NCBI RefSeq assembly: GCF_964204645.1
Contig: NC_134026.1
Coordinates: forward strand, 16,324,650 to 16,388,649
DNA: 64,000 bases
Source: Tubulanus polymorphus
Lineage: Eukaryota; Nemertea; Palaeonemertea; Tubulaniformes; Tubulanidae
Direction of reading: 5' to 3'
Shown here: positions 50,557 through 63,720 of the stretch, piece after piece
Layout: each line of letters starts with the position of its first letter
Position numbering within the stretch: the stretch's first letter is position 1
The notes under the pieces: generated by a model
The model's database searches: none
What the model was told of the DNA's origin: nothing
Seen by the model: only the letters and a program-made list of their open reading frames with translations
Program-made: the position numbers and the translations under genes

Positions 50557-51818
50557 AACTAGGGGTCCAGGGACACCATGCCCACTTGGGAAGTGGTTTC
50601 AAATGCCCAACAATCTAACAATTTCAATATTTAACGCCCTCTGGTGACCATATACAAAAACCAATGACCTTGAAACCCAATACAATCATAAAACATGTCA
50701 GCAGCTACGATTTTGTAATTGATTGTGATAACAAAAAATGCCACGTTACTAATTTAATATGGAAATACTAAGTTAATCTACTATTCAACGCCCCCTGGTG
50801 ACCATATTCAAAACCCAATAACCTTGTAACTCACCATATTCATAGAACATGTCATGAACTACAACTTCGCAATTGATCATGGTAACAAAATATGCCTAGG
50901 TACCAATATAATAAGGAAATACCAGGTTATTCTACTATTCAACGCCCCCTGGTGACTATGTAGAATTACTAATTTCCTTAAAACTCACCACAATCATAGA
51001 TGATGTCATGAGCTACAACTTTGCAATTGATTGCGGTAACAAAATATGTATTGGTACAAATATAATATAGAAATACTAAGATATTGTATTATTCAACGCC
51101 CCCTGGTGGCCATATACAAAAAACAATGAACTTGAAACTCACCCCAATCATAGAACACATTATACTCTAAAACTTTCTAATTCATTGTTGTAACAAAATA
51201 TGCTTAGGTACCAATATAATGTCGAAAAACTTTTTCCCACCCACGAATGAGTACTAATGACACCAAGATGGCTGCCAATTGCGTCATAATTGGCGGATCA
51301 AAAATACCTATCTCAGGTATAAAACATCCCTTTACAAAGAATACCCATCACAAATTGCAATGAGAAATGGCAAACCAGTAGGAAGCTACAGGACCTAGAA
51401 TTCTGGCCAAAATTGACATTTTTGGGCACTAAAAAGGTCATAGGACAACCATCTTGAGTCAGATGGACCCAATTTTTCTTATGCTGATGGGCCCTTGGTA
51501 GATTCAAATATATTCGAAAGATCAAGGTAATTGATCATATCGTCTTCAAAATTTCCCTCGTAAACTTCGAAAATGTGTAAAAAGTGCTGATTTTGGCAAA
51601 CAACAATGGCTGCCAGTCGGCCATCTTGATTCTGATAGGGCCAGTTTTTGGGCTGAAGATGTGTCTAGGGTAGATACATGTATAAACCAAATATCAAGAC
51701 ATTACCTTGAAGCGTCTTCAAAACTTCCCAAAATAACTGGATTCCGTCTACGGACAGACGAACGGATGAAAAGTGAACGCAATAGCCCGCTGGGACTAAA
51801 GTCCCAAGTGGGCTAAAA
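50557..51818 (-). mobile_element. Dispersed repeat with minisatellite core, copy 3 (fullest)
   Basis: In inverted orientation: the CTAGGGGTCCAGGGACACCA end at 50559, four units marked by CAACGCCCYCTGGTGACCAT at about 50627, 50789, 50941 and 51095, a non-repeated body, and the palindromic start AGCCCGCTGGGACTAAAGTC at 51785-51818. This copy defines both ends of the family. Confidence 0.65.
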
Positions 51819-52257
51819 AAGTTTCATTTTTAAGTCATTAAAATTCACCCTATGTGGAAAATATGTTCGTCAGTCATGGTGACAATGTTCAAATTCAAGA
51901 AATCTCACAAAATGGAGGATTTTCTCTCCTATTCAACTGGACTAAAGGAGTCTTTTTGCCAATCCATCTAATTGGTGCAGAACTGGAATAATATTGGATT
52001 TCGGTTGTTGTCCACGATTTTTGGGAATCTGTTAAGACCTAAATGAGGTACGTTCCCCAAAAAGTAAGCGAGATATCCCAACATAGTACGGAAGCCCTGA
52101 GACGAATCTTTATGTCGCGTAATTTCATAATGTCGTGCATGGCCAAATAAACTCGAAATCTAATTAACTTGGGAAGTTATGAACTGGGGAACTCGTGAAC
52201 CCAAGATGTCGTCTCAGGGCTTCCATACAACAGAGAAACAGGCGTGAAGCTAACACT

Positions 52258-52432
52258 AACAGGGGTCATTCATTTATTACACGCTAGAGCCAGGAGGGGG
52301 GAAGGGATAAGTGCAATAGCGTACTGTAATGCTTAATGTAGATGCAAAAATGGCCGATTTTGCATACTGAGGGGAGGGGGGTTGAAAAATTCAAATACTA
52401 TGCGTACTGTACGTAATAAATGAATGATCCCC
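52258..52432. repeat. Short MITE
   Basis: Ends AGGGGTCATTCATTTATTAC and GTAATAAATGAATGATCCCC are complementary; 175 bp, G-rich interior. A solo end occurs at 8150-8250. Confidence 0.6.
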
Positions 52433-52488
52433 GAAGTAGGCCTGCTAATAATGTCGAGCATGAGGCGTGGAAAACCCGAACTACTACG

Positions 52489-53450
52489 TCTATTTCAACT
52501 TGATTTGAGAGCACATCAGGTGGCCTAGCTCGCTCATTTTTGGTAGTACATACCTGGTCTTATTAGACCAGAAAGCACTGGCAGTGGATCTAAAACATCA
52601 TTTTTTAATCCATTTGAAACTGTATTAAAAGATATCCAAAACGTCTGCATTGAAAGGGGATTAGGCCGCCTAAAGCCGGGTGCACACCTTTGCGATCATC
52701 GCGACATCGTATCATCGCATGCGATGTAGCGATGACACGATGAAAATCGTATCATCGCCGCATACCTTTGCTATTTTTATGAGGGCCTCGAGTTGGATTC
52801 AATCACGTGACTGAGCCGCTGATTTTGAACATCATATGACTGCTTCATCCTTAATTCTGATTGGTTACTAAAAATTTTTATCCGGAACATCGGCAGCGTA
52901 GCCCGCAGACCTTTCTTATTTCACGGAAAAATCGCATACGAAAATAAAAAACATGTTTGATTTGTTGCGATGTAATCGGCTCCGGATGCCACCGCATACC
53001 TTTACAATGATGCGATAAAACCATGCGATGAAGCGATCATACGATCAATCGCAAAGGTGTGTGCCGGGCTTAAATAAAGAAATTTGACTCCATAATTTGA
53101 AAGTTTAACAATAGGTTTCCATGCCTACACACCAAACTTCAGTTGAGTTGGTAGGCATGGAAACATATTCAGATATTGATAAACATTTAAATCATAATCA
53201 TGGAGTCTCTTTTCTCTCAGGAACCTCTTTCAATGCAGACTTTTTGGATGTCCTTTAAAGCAGTTTAAAATTGATTAAAACACGATGTTTTAGGTCAGCT
53301 GCCATTGCTTTCCGGTCGTAGTGAGACTTTTATCAGGACAGGTATACGTGTACCACCATAACTGACTGAGTAGGCCACCCGGTATGCTTCTCACGAAATG
53401 TCACAAGTCAGGTTGAAATTGAAAATGAAATAGACATTAGGCCACCTTAC
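52489..53450. repeat. Large foldback with nested MITE
   Basis: Outer arms (about 52489-52663 and 53228-53450) are inverted, e.g. TCTGCATTGAAAGGGG against its complement at about 53232, and GATCTAAAACATC against GATGTTTTAGGTC. Inside lie the MITE at 52673-53071 and a small hairpin at 53117-53166 (TTTCCATGCCTAC...GTAGGCATGGAAA). Confidence 0.6.
52673..53071. repeat. MITE with AAGCCGGGTGCACACCTTTG ends
   Basis: 399 bp. Left end AAGCCGGGTGCACACCTTTG; right end is its near-complement (CAAAGGTGTGTGCCGGGCTT). Many internal ATCGCATGCGATG-type palindromes. Inserted within the larger foldback. Confidence 0.75.
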
Positions 53451-53739
53451 TTACCAGGGTACACGGGGATTGGATGCAGATTGTCGTCTTGATCGAATTC
53501 AGGCCTAAAATCCTTGTAAAACGCGATGGTTATGCTAGCCGGAGGAGTTTTGTATGGCCCAAATAGGCTTCGTCCTTGAGAAGATGGATCTGTCGATAAC
53601 AACCGACAGTCATGCCGAACTAAGTACCAAAATATAAATTTGCGACCAACGCGCGCGCCCTTCTGGCAATGAGTATCTAAGAAGGGTTACCATAATATAG
53701 TATACTATAACACGAGGCGATAGACTATCAAATGAAGGT

Positions 53740-55969
53740 TTACCCTTCTTTGATAAAGTATCGACGAAGAGGATGTGTATCGGGTGAGTAAATAAACTGC
53801 TGTATTGGTGATTTGTTTCCTACAGTTCTTATTTTATGATGATTCCACATGTTACTAAATTTATCTAATAGATTATTGATCCGCGGCAGGAATATATAAT
53901 GTAGACTGAAAATATGCACGTCATTGTCAGGTGATAATATTCCGATTAGTTCCATGTGATGAAAAAGATTGTAAAACATTGAAAGCACACCTCACGTCTC
54001 TCCACAATCTTTCGATACGAGTATTGTGGATGGAGCGTCCAGCAATAAAAGATCCACGTTCGCGACCTCCTAATGGATGATCATTCATATATGCAGCAAT
54101 TCCCATATTTTCTGATCCATAGCCTGCACGTACTCTCGAGGTCCCCACATATGAACAGCACTTTCAAAAAGTCTTAGCACAGTTTCAGCCCTATTGTTAG
54201 TACTACATTTCAAATAGACAATCATTCGACTGTATCCATCTATTCCTCCATGCACAACCAACCTCCACCTGAAATATTAAATCTTTACATATAATCATCA
54301 TAGTAACATGTACAACATGTCGCTTGAATCACCGATGATGATAATTTACACGCAGATATCATTTCATAGCCTTAATGATAGGAACCCCTTCAAAAATAGG
54401 AGTATGGGTCATGCAACAAATTAGCCCTTCACGTTGGTAAAGATAGGTCTTCATATTCAATCTTTAATACAATATAATGGATTGACAACTTCTCACTGTT
54501 TTAGTATTCTCAATATTGTGATTGAATCATATAGGCTTCAATGCTTTACTTACCTAATAAGCTTGTGACTGCCATCGACATGCCAAAGAAATAGGGGTCC
54601 TGTGACACAATACACACGACGTCTAATTCGGCGTTGGATACTGTTGATCTCTCGGCCCCTGGGATCAACATTCCACATGGCCCGTCTGACGTTATCTCTC
54701 TGCACCCGATGTCCCTCTGCCAGTAACTGTCCAACAACACTTTTTAACCCTAAAGGATGAATGTGAATTAACCAATATCACACATTCCGGGATAAATTTC
54801 TAGTAATTTGCAATGTAATCCATGGTACTACACCAGTTCCATCACCAGAAAGCGAATATTCCCTACTCTATGTTTACTTACCATAGTTTGGAAATTCCTG
54901 CAATATTGTAGCAACTTTAACATTTAGATCTTGTTCAGGAATTTGTGAATATGTGTTTCTCACAGAAAGCCCAAATTCAGAAAGTCTTCTTTCAATTGTA
55001 CTCTTACTGACACACAAAATATCAGCAATTTCTGGGATCGTGAATTGGTTATCTGAAAGAATTAATCAAAGATTCTAAGTGATGAACACAGTACACAGGG
55101 CGCAATTAAAGCAAGTAATAGGCCTACCACAACCTCAAAGTTAACGGATTAGACAACAATACCCCCTGCGTCTCCAATACACGTCAACGTGGTCACAGAC
55201 GCAGTACCGGTAAACATCAAGATCAAGAGTGAAATTCCTCGGCAGCCTTTAACTCCGAGGCGCATCCTCCCTCGGCAGGGATTCGAACCGCTGCCACACT
55301 AGACCGGGGCGCAGGTATGCACAGCTTTGCCGCACGGAAATTTGTGCTCGCTGAGGCAAATTTAATGGAAGAACTATTAATGGGAAAACCCGGGCTAAAA
55401 TAAAACGGGATTTCTGATTTGCTAGACATCACTGCGTGTGTACCGTACTGGTATCTGCGCACTCGGCCTAGTGTGGCAGGGTTTCGTACCATGGCTAATA
55501 ATTAGTCTTGGTGCCATCAGGTTGAATGTCTGCTGAATGCCTGCCAAGGGAGAATGTCTGCTGAGGCGATGAAAATGTTAAGAATTAGGCCTATAATAGA
55601 GGTAGAGCAGAGAGGGGCAGCCTACATACCTAAATAGAAAAGCAACTGCTCTTTCGTGATGCCATATTGTGGACGTCCATGCATTCCAATAGCAAGGGAC
55701 CTAGCGGGTTGAATATCATTCGTGGGAAATGTGGCATCTTCTGTTAGTGTCGAGTCTAATAAATTCAAGTGACGTGCGATTTCTAATGCTCGAGCAACGA
55801 TAACCCCTGAATCCTCAAATTCGGGAAAATTTATCAGATTTCTCGTCAACCTATCGAGGCGGTATATAATGCTATCCCAATCGACGTAAGCTAAATTACT
55901 CAGTTCGGTCACAATTCTATTAATTCTTGCTTTGAAGTATATTCTGGTCTGTTCAACTTCCAAATCCAT
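53740..55969 (-). pseudogene. Spliced DDE-integrase gene with lost catalytic Asp
   Basis: Exons (minus strand): 55630-55969, 54882-55052, 54554-54749 and 53740-54268. Exon 1 starts MDLEVEQTRIYF and ends GRPQYGITKEQLLFYL. Exon 2 has a helix-turn-helix-like EIADILCVSKSTIERRLSEF. Exon 3 carries the first catalytic Asp in LWHVDGSHKLIR. Exon 4 continues [31 protein letters not shown] (catalytic Glu) and LHYIFLPRINNLL. The family is an integrase-core gene type found in many copies in fish, molluscs and other animals. Where the second Asp is expected the sequence reads RAGYGSEN, so it is missing. Two frame changes, near 54125 and 53985, also break exon 4. Inactive as it stands. Confidence 0.7.
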
Positions 55970-55976
55970 CGTTTTG

Positions 55977-56179
55977 GAAATTATTTCCGGGTTTCCCAGG
56001 ATGACGTAATTTAGATGTACGTGGCGCCATCTACTGACATTTCGGCGCATGACTTCGCGGCGCAGAAATGTCTTCGCGGCGCGAAAATGACTTTTTGGCG
56101 CGAAAATGTCTTCGCGGCGCGAAAATGTCTTTAACGTACAACAGTGTCTTTTTGAAGGGAATTGTCGCCCATACGCGCG
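55977..56179 (-). promoter_or_regulatory. 5' module with tandem E2F-like sites (copy B)
   Basis: Inverted copy of 4963-5168. GGCGCGAAAA (TTTTCGCGCC on the gene strand) occurs at 56078-56087, 56097-56106 and 56116-56125, all about 110-155 bases upstream of the integrase ATG at 55969. Confidence 0.6.
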
Positions 56180-56447
56180 GTGTTTGTGCTCTTCCTGTTC
56201 ACATCTCGTTTTGTTTGCACGCTTAAAGTTTCCAAGGGAAATTTCGAAGATACTTTGACCAAATTTCTTGAGGTTTTTTATGCATATAAATCCTCCTGGT
56301 GGCCATCATCAAGACAACAAATTGAGTATATCAAACATAAAAAGACCAACAAAACCTGTGTTTTTCATTTCAGAAATGGTAATTTTCGGCCTAGATTATT
56401 AATGGTATAATGACCAAAATAAGCATGTAAACAGATTCCAGGTGGAA

Positions 56448-56690
56448 TCCTCTATTGCTGCAGTAGTTGATGTCCTATCGCACACTTGCGACATCTTCTG
56501 GTGGATCCTCACTTGCCACAATTTGGATCCTTTATTGCCGCAGTAGTTGATGTCCTACCGCTCACTAGTGACACCTGGTGGATCCTCACTTGCCGCAAGG
56601 GGAATCCTCTATTGCTGTAAGAGTTGATGTCCAGCTGCACACTAATGATACCTGGTTCATCCTCCCGGGCCACAGAGTTTTCGATGAAAG
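56448..56690. repeat. Minisatellite, three ~80-bp units
   Basis: Units contain AGTAGTTGATGTCCTA, CACTAGTGACACCTGGTGGA and TCCTCACTTGCCGCAA. The minus-strand frame through it is a by-product. Confidence 0.65.
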
Positions 56691-56767
56691 CCGCCGAGAG
56701 GCGTTTGTGCGACACTAGAGCTTCGTACTTCGTCAGCGGTAAGCTGAATTCAGTCGAGGTCGTCAAG

Positions 56768-56820
56768 CCGCCTCTTTAGCGTAGTTGGTTAGCGCGTCAG
56801 TCTCATTTCGAACACAGGTA
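56768..56820 (+). pseudogene. Truncated tRNA-Met(CAT)-like sequence
   Basis: CCTCTTTAGCGTAGTTGGTT then AGCGCGTCAGTCTCAT matches the 5' half of an animal elongator tRNA-Met through its CAT anticodon. It then jumps to TTCGAACACAGG, T-arm-like, with the intervening part missing. Not a functional tRNA. Confidence 0.55.
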
Positions 56821-57193
56821 AGAGACTTTAAAACTCTTTAACAGACTATTTTCACCCGCAGTCGATTATTGCGTGCCCCGGACTACTGTTTACTCCGGAG
56901 TCAAACACATCTCGCACGTGATAACGACCCATCCCTACTCCGTCTGCCCCCGAATTTGCGCAGTTCCTCGAACAGTCTACTATGTACACGTAGAAGAAAT
57001 TGTAAGCTTTGAGAGAGCAGTAGTATTTAAGATTAGCTTAGTTTATTCTTTATTGCTCAAAATTATACATACTTTTTTCGAGCACAAAAACAAAAGTAAA
57101 TACATGGAAATATAGAGTTTACATGCACAATATCTTAACATACACTGCAAGTTTCCTTAATACAGAATAGTTAGGTTTACAGTGAAAAATTGG

Positions 57194-58735
<1,542 letters not shown>

Positions 58736-58739
58736 ACAA

Positions 58740-58936
58740 ATGCAAAAGTACGTAATTGCATTCCAAAACACATGATGGAATTCGTCACCAATTTTGTTTA
58801 GGTTACATTTGGTACATAAGCGATCGTCCCTTGGTATGTTTTGGTATCTACCAGTTTCAATTGGTAGTGGGTGACTAGAGCATCTAAATCGAGCCGCGAT
58901 CACACGGACACGATTTGGCCCGGGCAAAATTGACAC
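58740..58936 (-). pseudogene. C-terminal fragment of a second LINE
   Basis: Minus-strand IAARFRCSSHPLPIETGRYQ, then RLCTKCNLNKIGDEFHH: the terminal zinc-knuckle region of a jockey/CR1-type reverse transcriptase, different from its neighbour. Confidence 0.6.
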
Positions 58937-59752
58937 GCAATCATTCGTTTAGTGCTGAAATTTGGCTCGTGTCTCGGGTTACCTTTTCTCGATACCGAAA
59001 TACAAATTCTGTTAGAAACCGGTAGTGACTTAATATCTCGACTGTACAGGAAAGCTTCAAACACAGGCTTACTTTTGAACTTCAACGCCATGTGCCCGTA
59101 CAAATGGAAAATAGGACTCATCAATGCCATGCTTTTTCGTGCCTACAATATTTGCAGTGATTGGACCATCTTTTTAGAAGAAATCAATTTCTTGAAAAAT
59201 CGGTTTAAATCTAATGCGTTTCCTATTCATGTCATCGATCAATGTATCAATAGATTTTTGAAATCAAAACAGAACTCAGAACCTAAACCGAAACCTGTTA
59301 AAGATGGAATTGATCTATTCATTTCATTGCCGTATATTGGTAACCCGTCAATCCTACTTGCCCGAAAATTAAAATATCTATTTAAAAGGAATTTTGAAAT
59401 CGACTTGAAATGCGCATTCACTACGACCAAAATTAAGAAGATTATTTTTTCTCTTTGAAATGTGCTACCCCTAAATCGCTGAAGGCTAAAGTCATATATA
59501 AATTTAATTGTTTATGTGATATAAACACTTCCTATATTGGGAAAACTAAACGACATTTGGTTATCAGGATTAAAGAACACAGATCAAAGATAACATTTCG
59601 CAATTTGTCACACTTGTGATCAGCAATACAGTGACAACAAATTCAAAATTCTAGACAAAGGTTCATCTGTTCTCGACTGTAAAATTAGGGAGGCCCTGTT
59701 TATTAAAGCGCAACGACCCTCTTTAAATCAACAATTATTCCAAAACGGCTCA
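58937..59752 (+). mobile_element. Penelope-like element fragment with GIY-YIG domain
   Basis: The plus strand encodes LPFLDTEIQILLETG, SRLYRKASNTGLLLNF and MCPYKWKIGLINAMLFRAY, the order seen after the catalytic palm in Penelope-like reverse transcriptases. After a frame change near 59458 it continues with VIYKFNCLC and SYIGKTKRHLVIRIKEH, the GIY-YIG endonuclease core, and ends with REALFIKAQRPSLNQQLF. A further break lies at about 59618. The 5' half is missing. Confidence 0.75.
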
Positions 59753-61964
59753 TGATTTATCCTAAATGTATTCAAATAATTAACTTGTAATTAAATACTT
59801 GGTTTGTAATTAGCTTAGAATTTAGCACTTGTAATTTTGTAACTAATGTTGTATATAAACCTGTTGTTCAATCATTTGATTCACGTGTATTTCACCTGGT
59901 GAGGGGATATGATCCCGAAAGCGTTCGTGTTTATAAACTGTATTTACTCATTAGAAAATTAGGTTTTTAGTGTTATCGCTTCTATGGTTATTCGGACAGC
60001 CAGTAAACTCACAAAACTGGGCGAAAACAAACCACGTGTATCGTATTTTTACTCATGGCATGGGGAATAGAAGCCTGTATTTTCAAAACGGCACTTGGTC
60101 AGACGGTGGGAGGGGTGGGGGTGTCGTACCCTCGGAACCGCACTCGCCCCTGCATAGCCTCCAAAATATGAAACCGTGAGTTTTATCAAGTTTTATTATA
60201 ACGAGTCAATTTTTCCCGTTGGATTCTTTTCCTTCAGTCTTTCGAATTCATTCTGCTGTTATATCATTGTGCGAGTCGATGTGCACTACGTCATCGATTT
60301 TGAGGCTAGACTGGTTGCCAGTCAATTAAATTAAATTAAACTGTCGATTCATTCTAATTAAAATTAACCTTATTGATAATCTGCGTCGTTCTATTGTTCA
60401 CTGTTAACAATAATAAGCAACAAGTAAATGATAATTTACAAGTTGTCAAAAAGTCATTTTCTTGTTTCCTATCGTTGTTTTTTGGCTACAATGGGGTACC
60501 CGTAGTGCTGCTGCAGCGATCTAGGATTCCGCTTATTGCAGGCGAGGATCCACGTGTCCAGGTGTCGCCAATAGATAGGTCTTGCGCGTTCGATTTCTTC
60601 TACATTTCAATTAAAACTGAATGAACTTTTCTTTTAAATGAATCAATTATTAATGATAGTCCGATATCCGAGTAGAAGAATGAAAGAATTGTATATTTGG
60701 CCGTATTGTGATAGTATATGGATTGGGGAGTATGAAAATCCAGTTCAATGTTCATTGAAAAATTTAATTTTGACAACAGACGACCTACTGCTCGCTGCGC
60801 CATCTGTTCGGATAGCTGCCCCGGAGAAGAAAGATCGTACTCATCATGATCGGCTCCTGTCTTTTTTCTTCCAAAGAAGTAATTATAGGATGTACTGAAT
60901 AATATTATCTAATATATCTTGCTTCGTCTATAGGATGTACTGATAATATTATCTAATGTATCTTGCTTCGTCAACTTTTGGAAAATCACCAGCAATTTAT
61001 ACATTTGAAGTGAGGAAGTTGCTCAGGAGAAGAAAGAACGTACTCAAGATAGCCGTCTTCTGTTTTTGCTGTTCCAAAAAATCTTTCTACGATGTACTGA
61101 TAATGGTTACATGTAATCTTATATTTCTTGCTTTGTCAAGTTCTGCAAATTCACCAGTAATTACATTTATTGCAACCATCGCAACATACGACTTTCAACT
61201 GTAAGCACATAGACTGCAGCGAAGAGCGAAGAAAAGATCACATACTCATCTCTAGATAAATCCAGTTTCTGAAATGCAGATTGTTTGGGCTGCAGGACAA
61301 AACTTCAGCTACAAACTCTGGAATCTTCTTAACATGGGACAATGTTTCTTTGAATTCAGTTCTTTAATACCCTCTTTGTTTAATTCAGTTATGTTTGGGC
61401 TGCAGGACAAAACTTCAGCTTCAAACACTGGAATCCTCTTAACTTGGTCTTTTGAACTCAGTTCTATAAATATACATTTTTCAATTCAGTAATGTTTTGG
61501 CTGTAGGGTGCAAATGAGGGAACCAGAAAATCCTCCTTTACAGAACAACACCCCCTGGCGAGATCAACTCTATCCAAACTGAAATCTTTCTTTCAATTCA
61601 GACAGCCACGAGCGGGCAGGGGTTTGTTGTTGAAATAACAATCAGTTAAAAACGCGTGCGTGGTTAAGATGTTCTATAGTGTTGTACGAGGAATTATTAC
61701 CAGAAGAAAGAGGCTTGTTTCCATAGTCTATATTGTTTAGGCCTAGTATTTCCTCATTGGTATAGATTGTTGCGGGAAATGTTTTATAATACTAAATGAT
61801 TTCGTTTGGTACTTCGGGCGATAAATTTAGGCATTCATTAGATTTCAGAAATTTGAACAATACGAGCTTTGAAAATGTGTTGGACCAATCAGAATGAAAC
61901 ACCTTGCATCATACATCTACAAAGAATGGCTGTATTTAGGGAGTGTTCCATCTCACACGAGATC
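59753..61964. other. Stretch with small duplications, no clear gene
   Basis: Bases 60006-60037 are identical to part of the PAN-domain exon at 62097-62128. A ~46-bp tandem duplication (AGGATGTACTGATAATATTA) lies at about 60887-60975. A ~112-bp duplication (GGGCTGCAGGACAAAACTTC) lies at 61287 and 61397. The open frames here do not look like genes. Confidence 0.5.
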
Positions 61965-63720
61965 ATGAACGCGATCAACATTTTACTGGTCGGTGTTTTC
62001 TGTCTCGTCGTCGCCGATGAGGTTTTCACCGAGTTCCGCTTTCAACAATTCACTCGACTGCCAGAATGTTTGATAGGCGACAAACACAGCGAGAAAAACT
62101 CACAAAACTGGGCGAAAACAAACCACGTGATCGCAAACAGAAATGTTCGTAGCGTCGTCGAGTGCGGAGCTGATTGTATGAATGATCAGAAATGTTCAGT
62201 CATGTCGTTCAACGGAGGACATTGTTACCTGTATAACATCGACAACGCGTGCAGCGCCGCCAATGGGAAAACCAAGTACTACAAGGTAGGTGTATTCCAA
62301 TAATATATATCTTTTTAACGTGGGTGAAATTAAAACCAGAAGTGCAGTATAGATGGGCTGTTTCTGTGAACGATTAAAGCAGTGAACAGTTCCAACAATT
62401 GAAATCTGGTTACTCTATAATTCTCCGACTTTCGACTCTTGTCTTAAGTTGTTAGATTGGCTATAGAACCAAGATTAGCTTAGACTGGTCTTAAGTTGTT
62501 AGATTGGCCATAGAACCAAAATGAACTTAGACTGGTCTTAAGTTGTTAGATTGGCTATTGAACTAAAATGAGCTTAGACTGGGCTTAAGTTGTAAGATTA
62601 GCTATTGAACCAAAATGAGTTAAGACTGGTCTTAAGTTGTTAGATTGGTAATAGAACTAAGAGAAACTGGTCTTAAGATAAACTAAGATTGTCTTAGACG
62701 GGTATTAAGCCATGGATAACTTATTCCTGCTGGCTGGCTCAGTGGTGGGATGTGGCCTACACTAAAAATCTCTGAAATTTTATACCACCGGATTTTAGGT
62801 GTCTCTGAACGCCGGCGTTTAACCTGAACTCACTCCAAGGTTTCATTGTGGTTCCTGAAGAGGCTTTGACTGGTTACCTTTACCTTGAAAATGTCCTGAA
62901 TAATTTTTCTAAGAAAATAAATTATTATTCATGTTTGTTTCAGAAGAGAAATGATGGACCAACTAACATTAACAGCAGCAGCATCACCACTATGGCGACA
63001 GGTAGGTTTTTTGCTTACAATTTACATCAAGTTCCACAGTAATACATACTATTGAATAAAACGAATTTGACTCAAAACTTTGCAGGGTTTGAACCTGTAC
63101 TTGAAACCACATTTATAACACCTCTGCAAAACGACAATCTGTGTTTTTTATTTTCAGTCATGAAACCGAAACTGCGCAAACTTCGGTATTTCTTCGATTT
63201 CGAGAAAGTTGATACTGAACGTGGAATCGTGTTCGGAGAGGGAGCCAATATGACGGCGTATGATGTAGGAGGAATGAACAAGGTGAAACTCAAACATGTC
63301 GAAGGGTTCAATAACAGCCAAACTGTTTCATCGTCGCCTATTGATTTGAATTTATATATCGGGGGCAGAATTGATGTACATATCAAAAACTACTCGATTT
63401 CTTATTTAGTCCGCGGACGTGGTGTGGAAGGAATTATTACGGACGGATCGGAAAAGATGTTCACGCGCACGTCTCATATTGTTTGTAACAAATGTCCAGA
63501 GGGAAAGGAAGTGAAGTATCCGATCAATGATGTATCCAGCGAGGAGGACTGGGTTTCAGTGAGATGCACAAACGGGGATGCGTACATTAATAATGCGCGT
63601 TTATCAAGCGGTCAAATCGTGAAAGATATTGGGGCGATTGATTGTCAAATAACAACCAGTGTTATGTTTGCCTTAACACAAAGTGTGATTGATAACCTGA
63701 CGATAGAATTTTGGTATTAA
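61965..63720 (+). CDS. Secreted PAN/apple-like protein, three exons
   Basis: Exons 61965-62285, 62944-63001 and 63158-63720 join to a clean 313-residue frame. Residues 1-17 form a signal peptide (MNAINILLVGVFCLVV). About 40-105 is a PAN/apple-like domain with spaced cysteines (VVECGADCMNDQKCSVMSFN, GHCYLYNIDNAC). The short second exon is an asparagine- and serine-rich linker. The last ~185 residues form a beta-rich domain with VFGEGANMTAYDVGG and a CNKCPEG pair, which I do not recognise; several N-x-S/T sites suit a secreted protein. AATAAA at about 63857 and again at 63992 could end the transcript. Likely an intact host gene, perhaps lectin-like. Confidence 0.75.
62441..62700. repeat. Intronic tandem repeat, ~56-bp unit
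   Basis: About five units of GACTGGTCTTAAGTTGTTAG plus ATTGGCTATAGAACCAAAAT, in the first intron of the secreted-protein gene. Confidence 0.8.

Larger units (their letters stand above)
53648..56179 (-). mobile_element. Integrase-bearing transposon, copy B
   Basis: Bounded by segments shared, in inverted orientation, with copy A: the 3' flank 53648-53790 (against 12735-12878) and the 5' module 55977-56179 (against 4963-5168). Both boundaries begin with ACGCGCG followed by short partly similar sequence, perhaps poor terminal inverted repeats. It encloses only the integrase pseudogene. No target-site duplication seen. Confidence 0.45.

Noticed and set aside
56768-56820. Functional tRNA-Met
   Set aside because: The 3' half of the anticodon arm and the variable region are missing.
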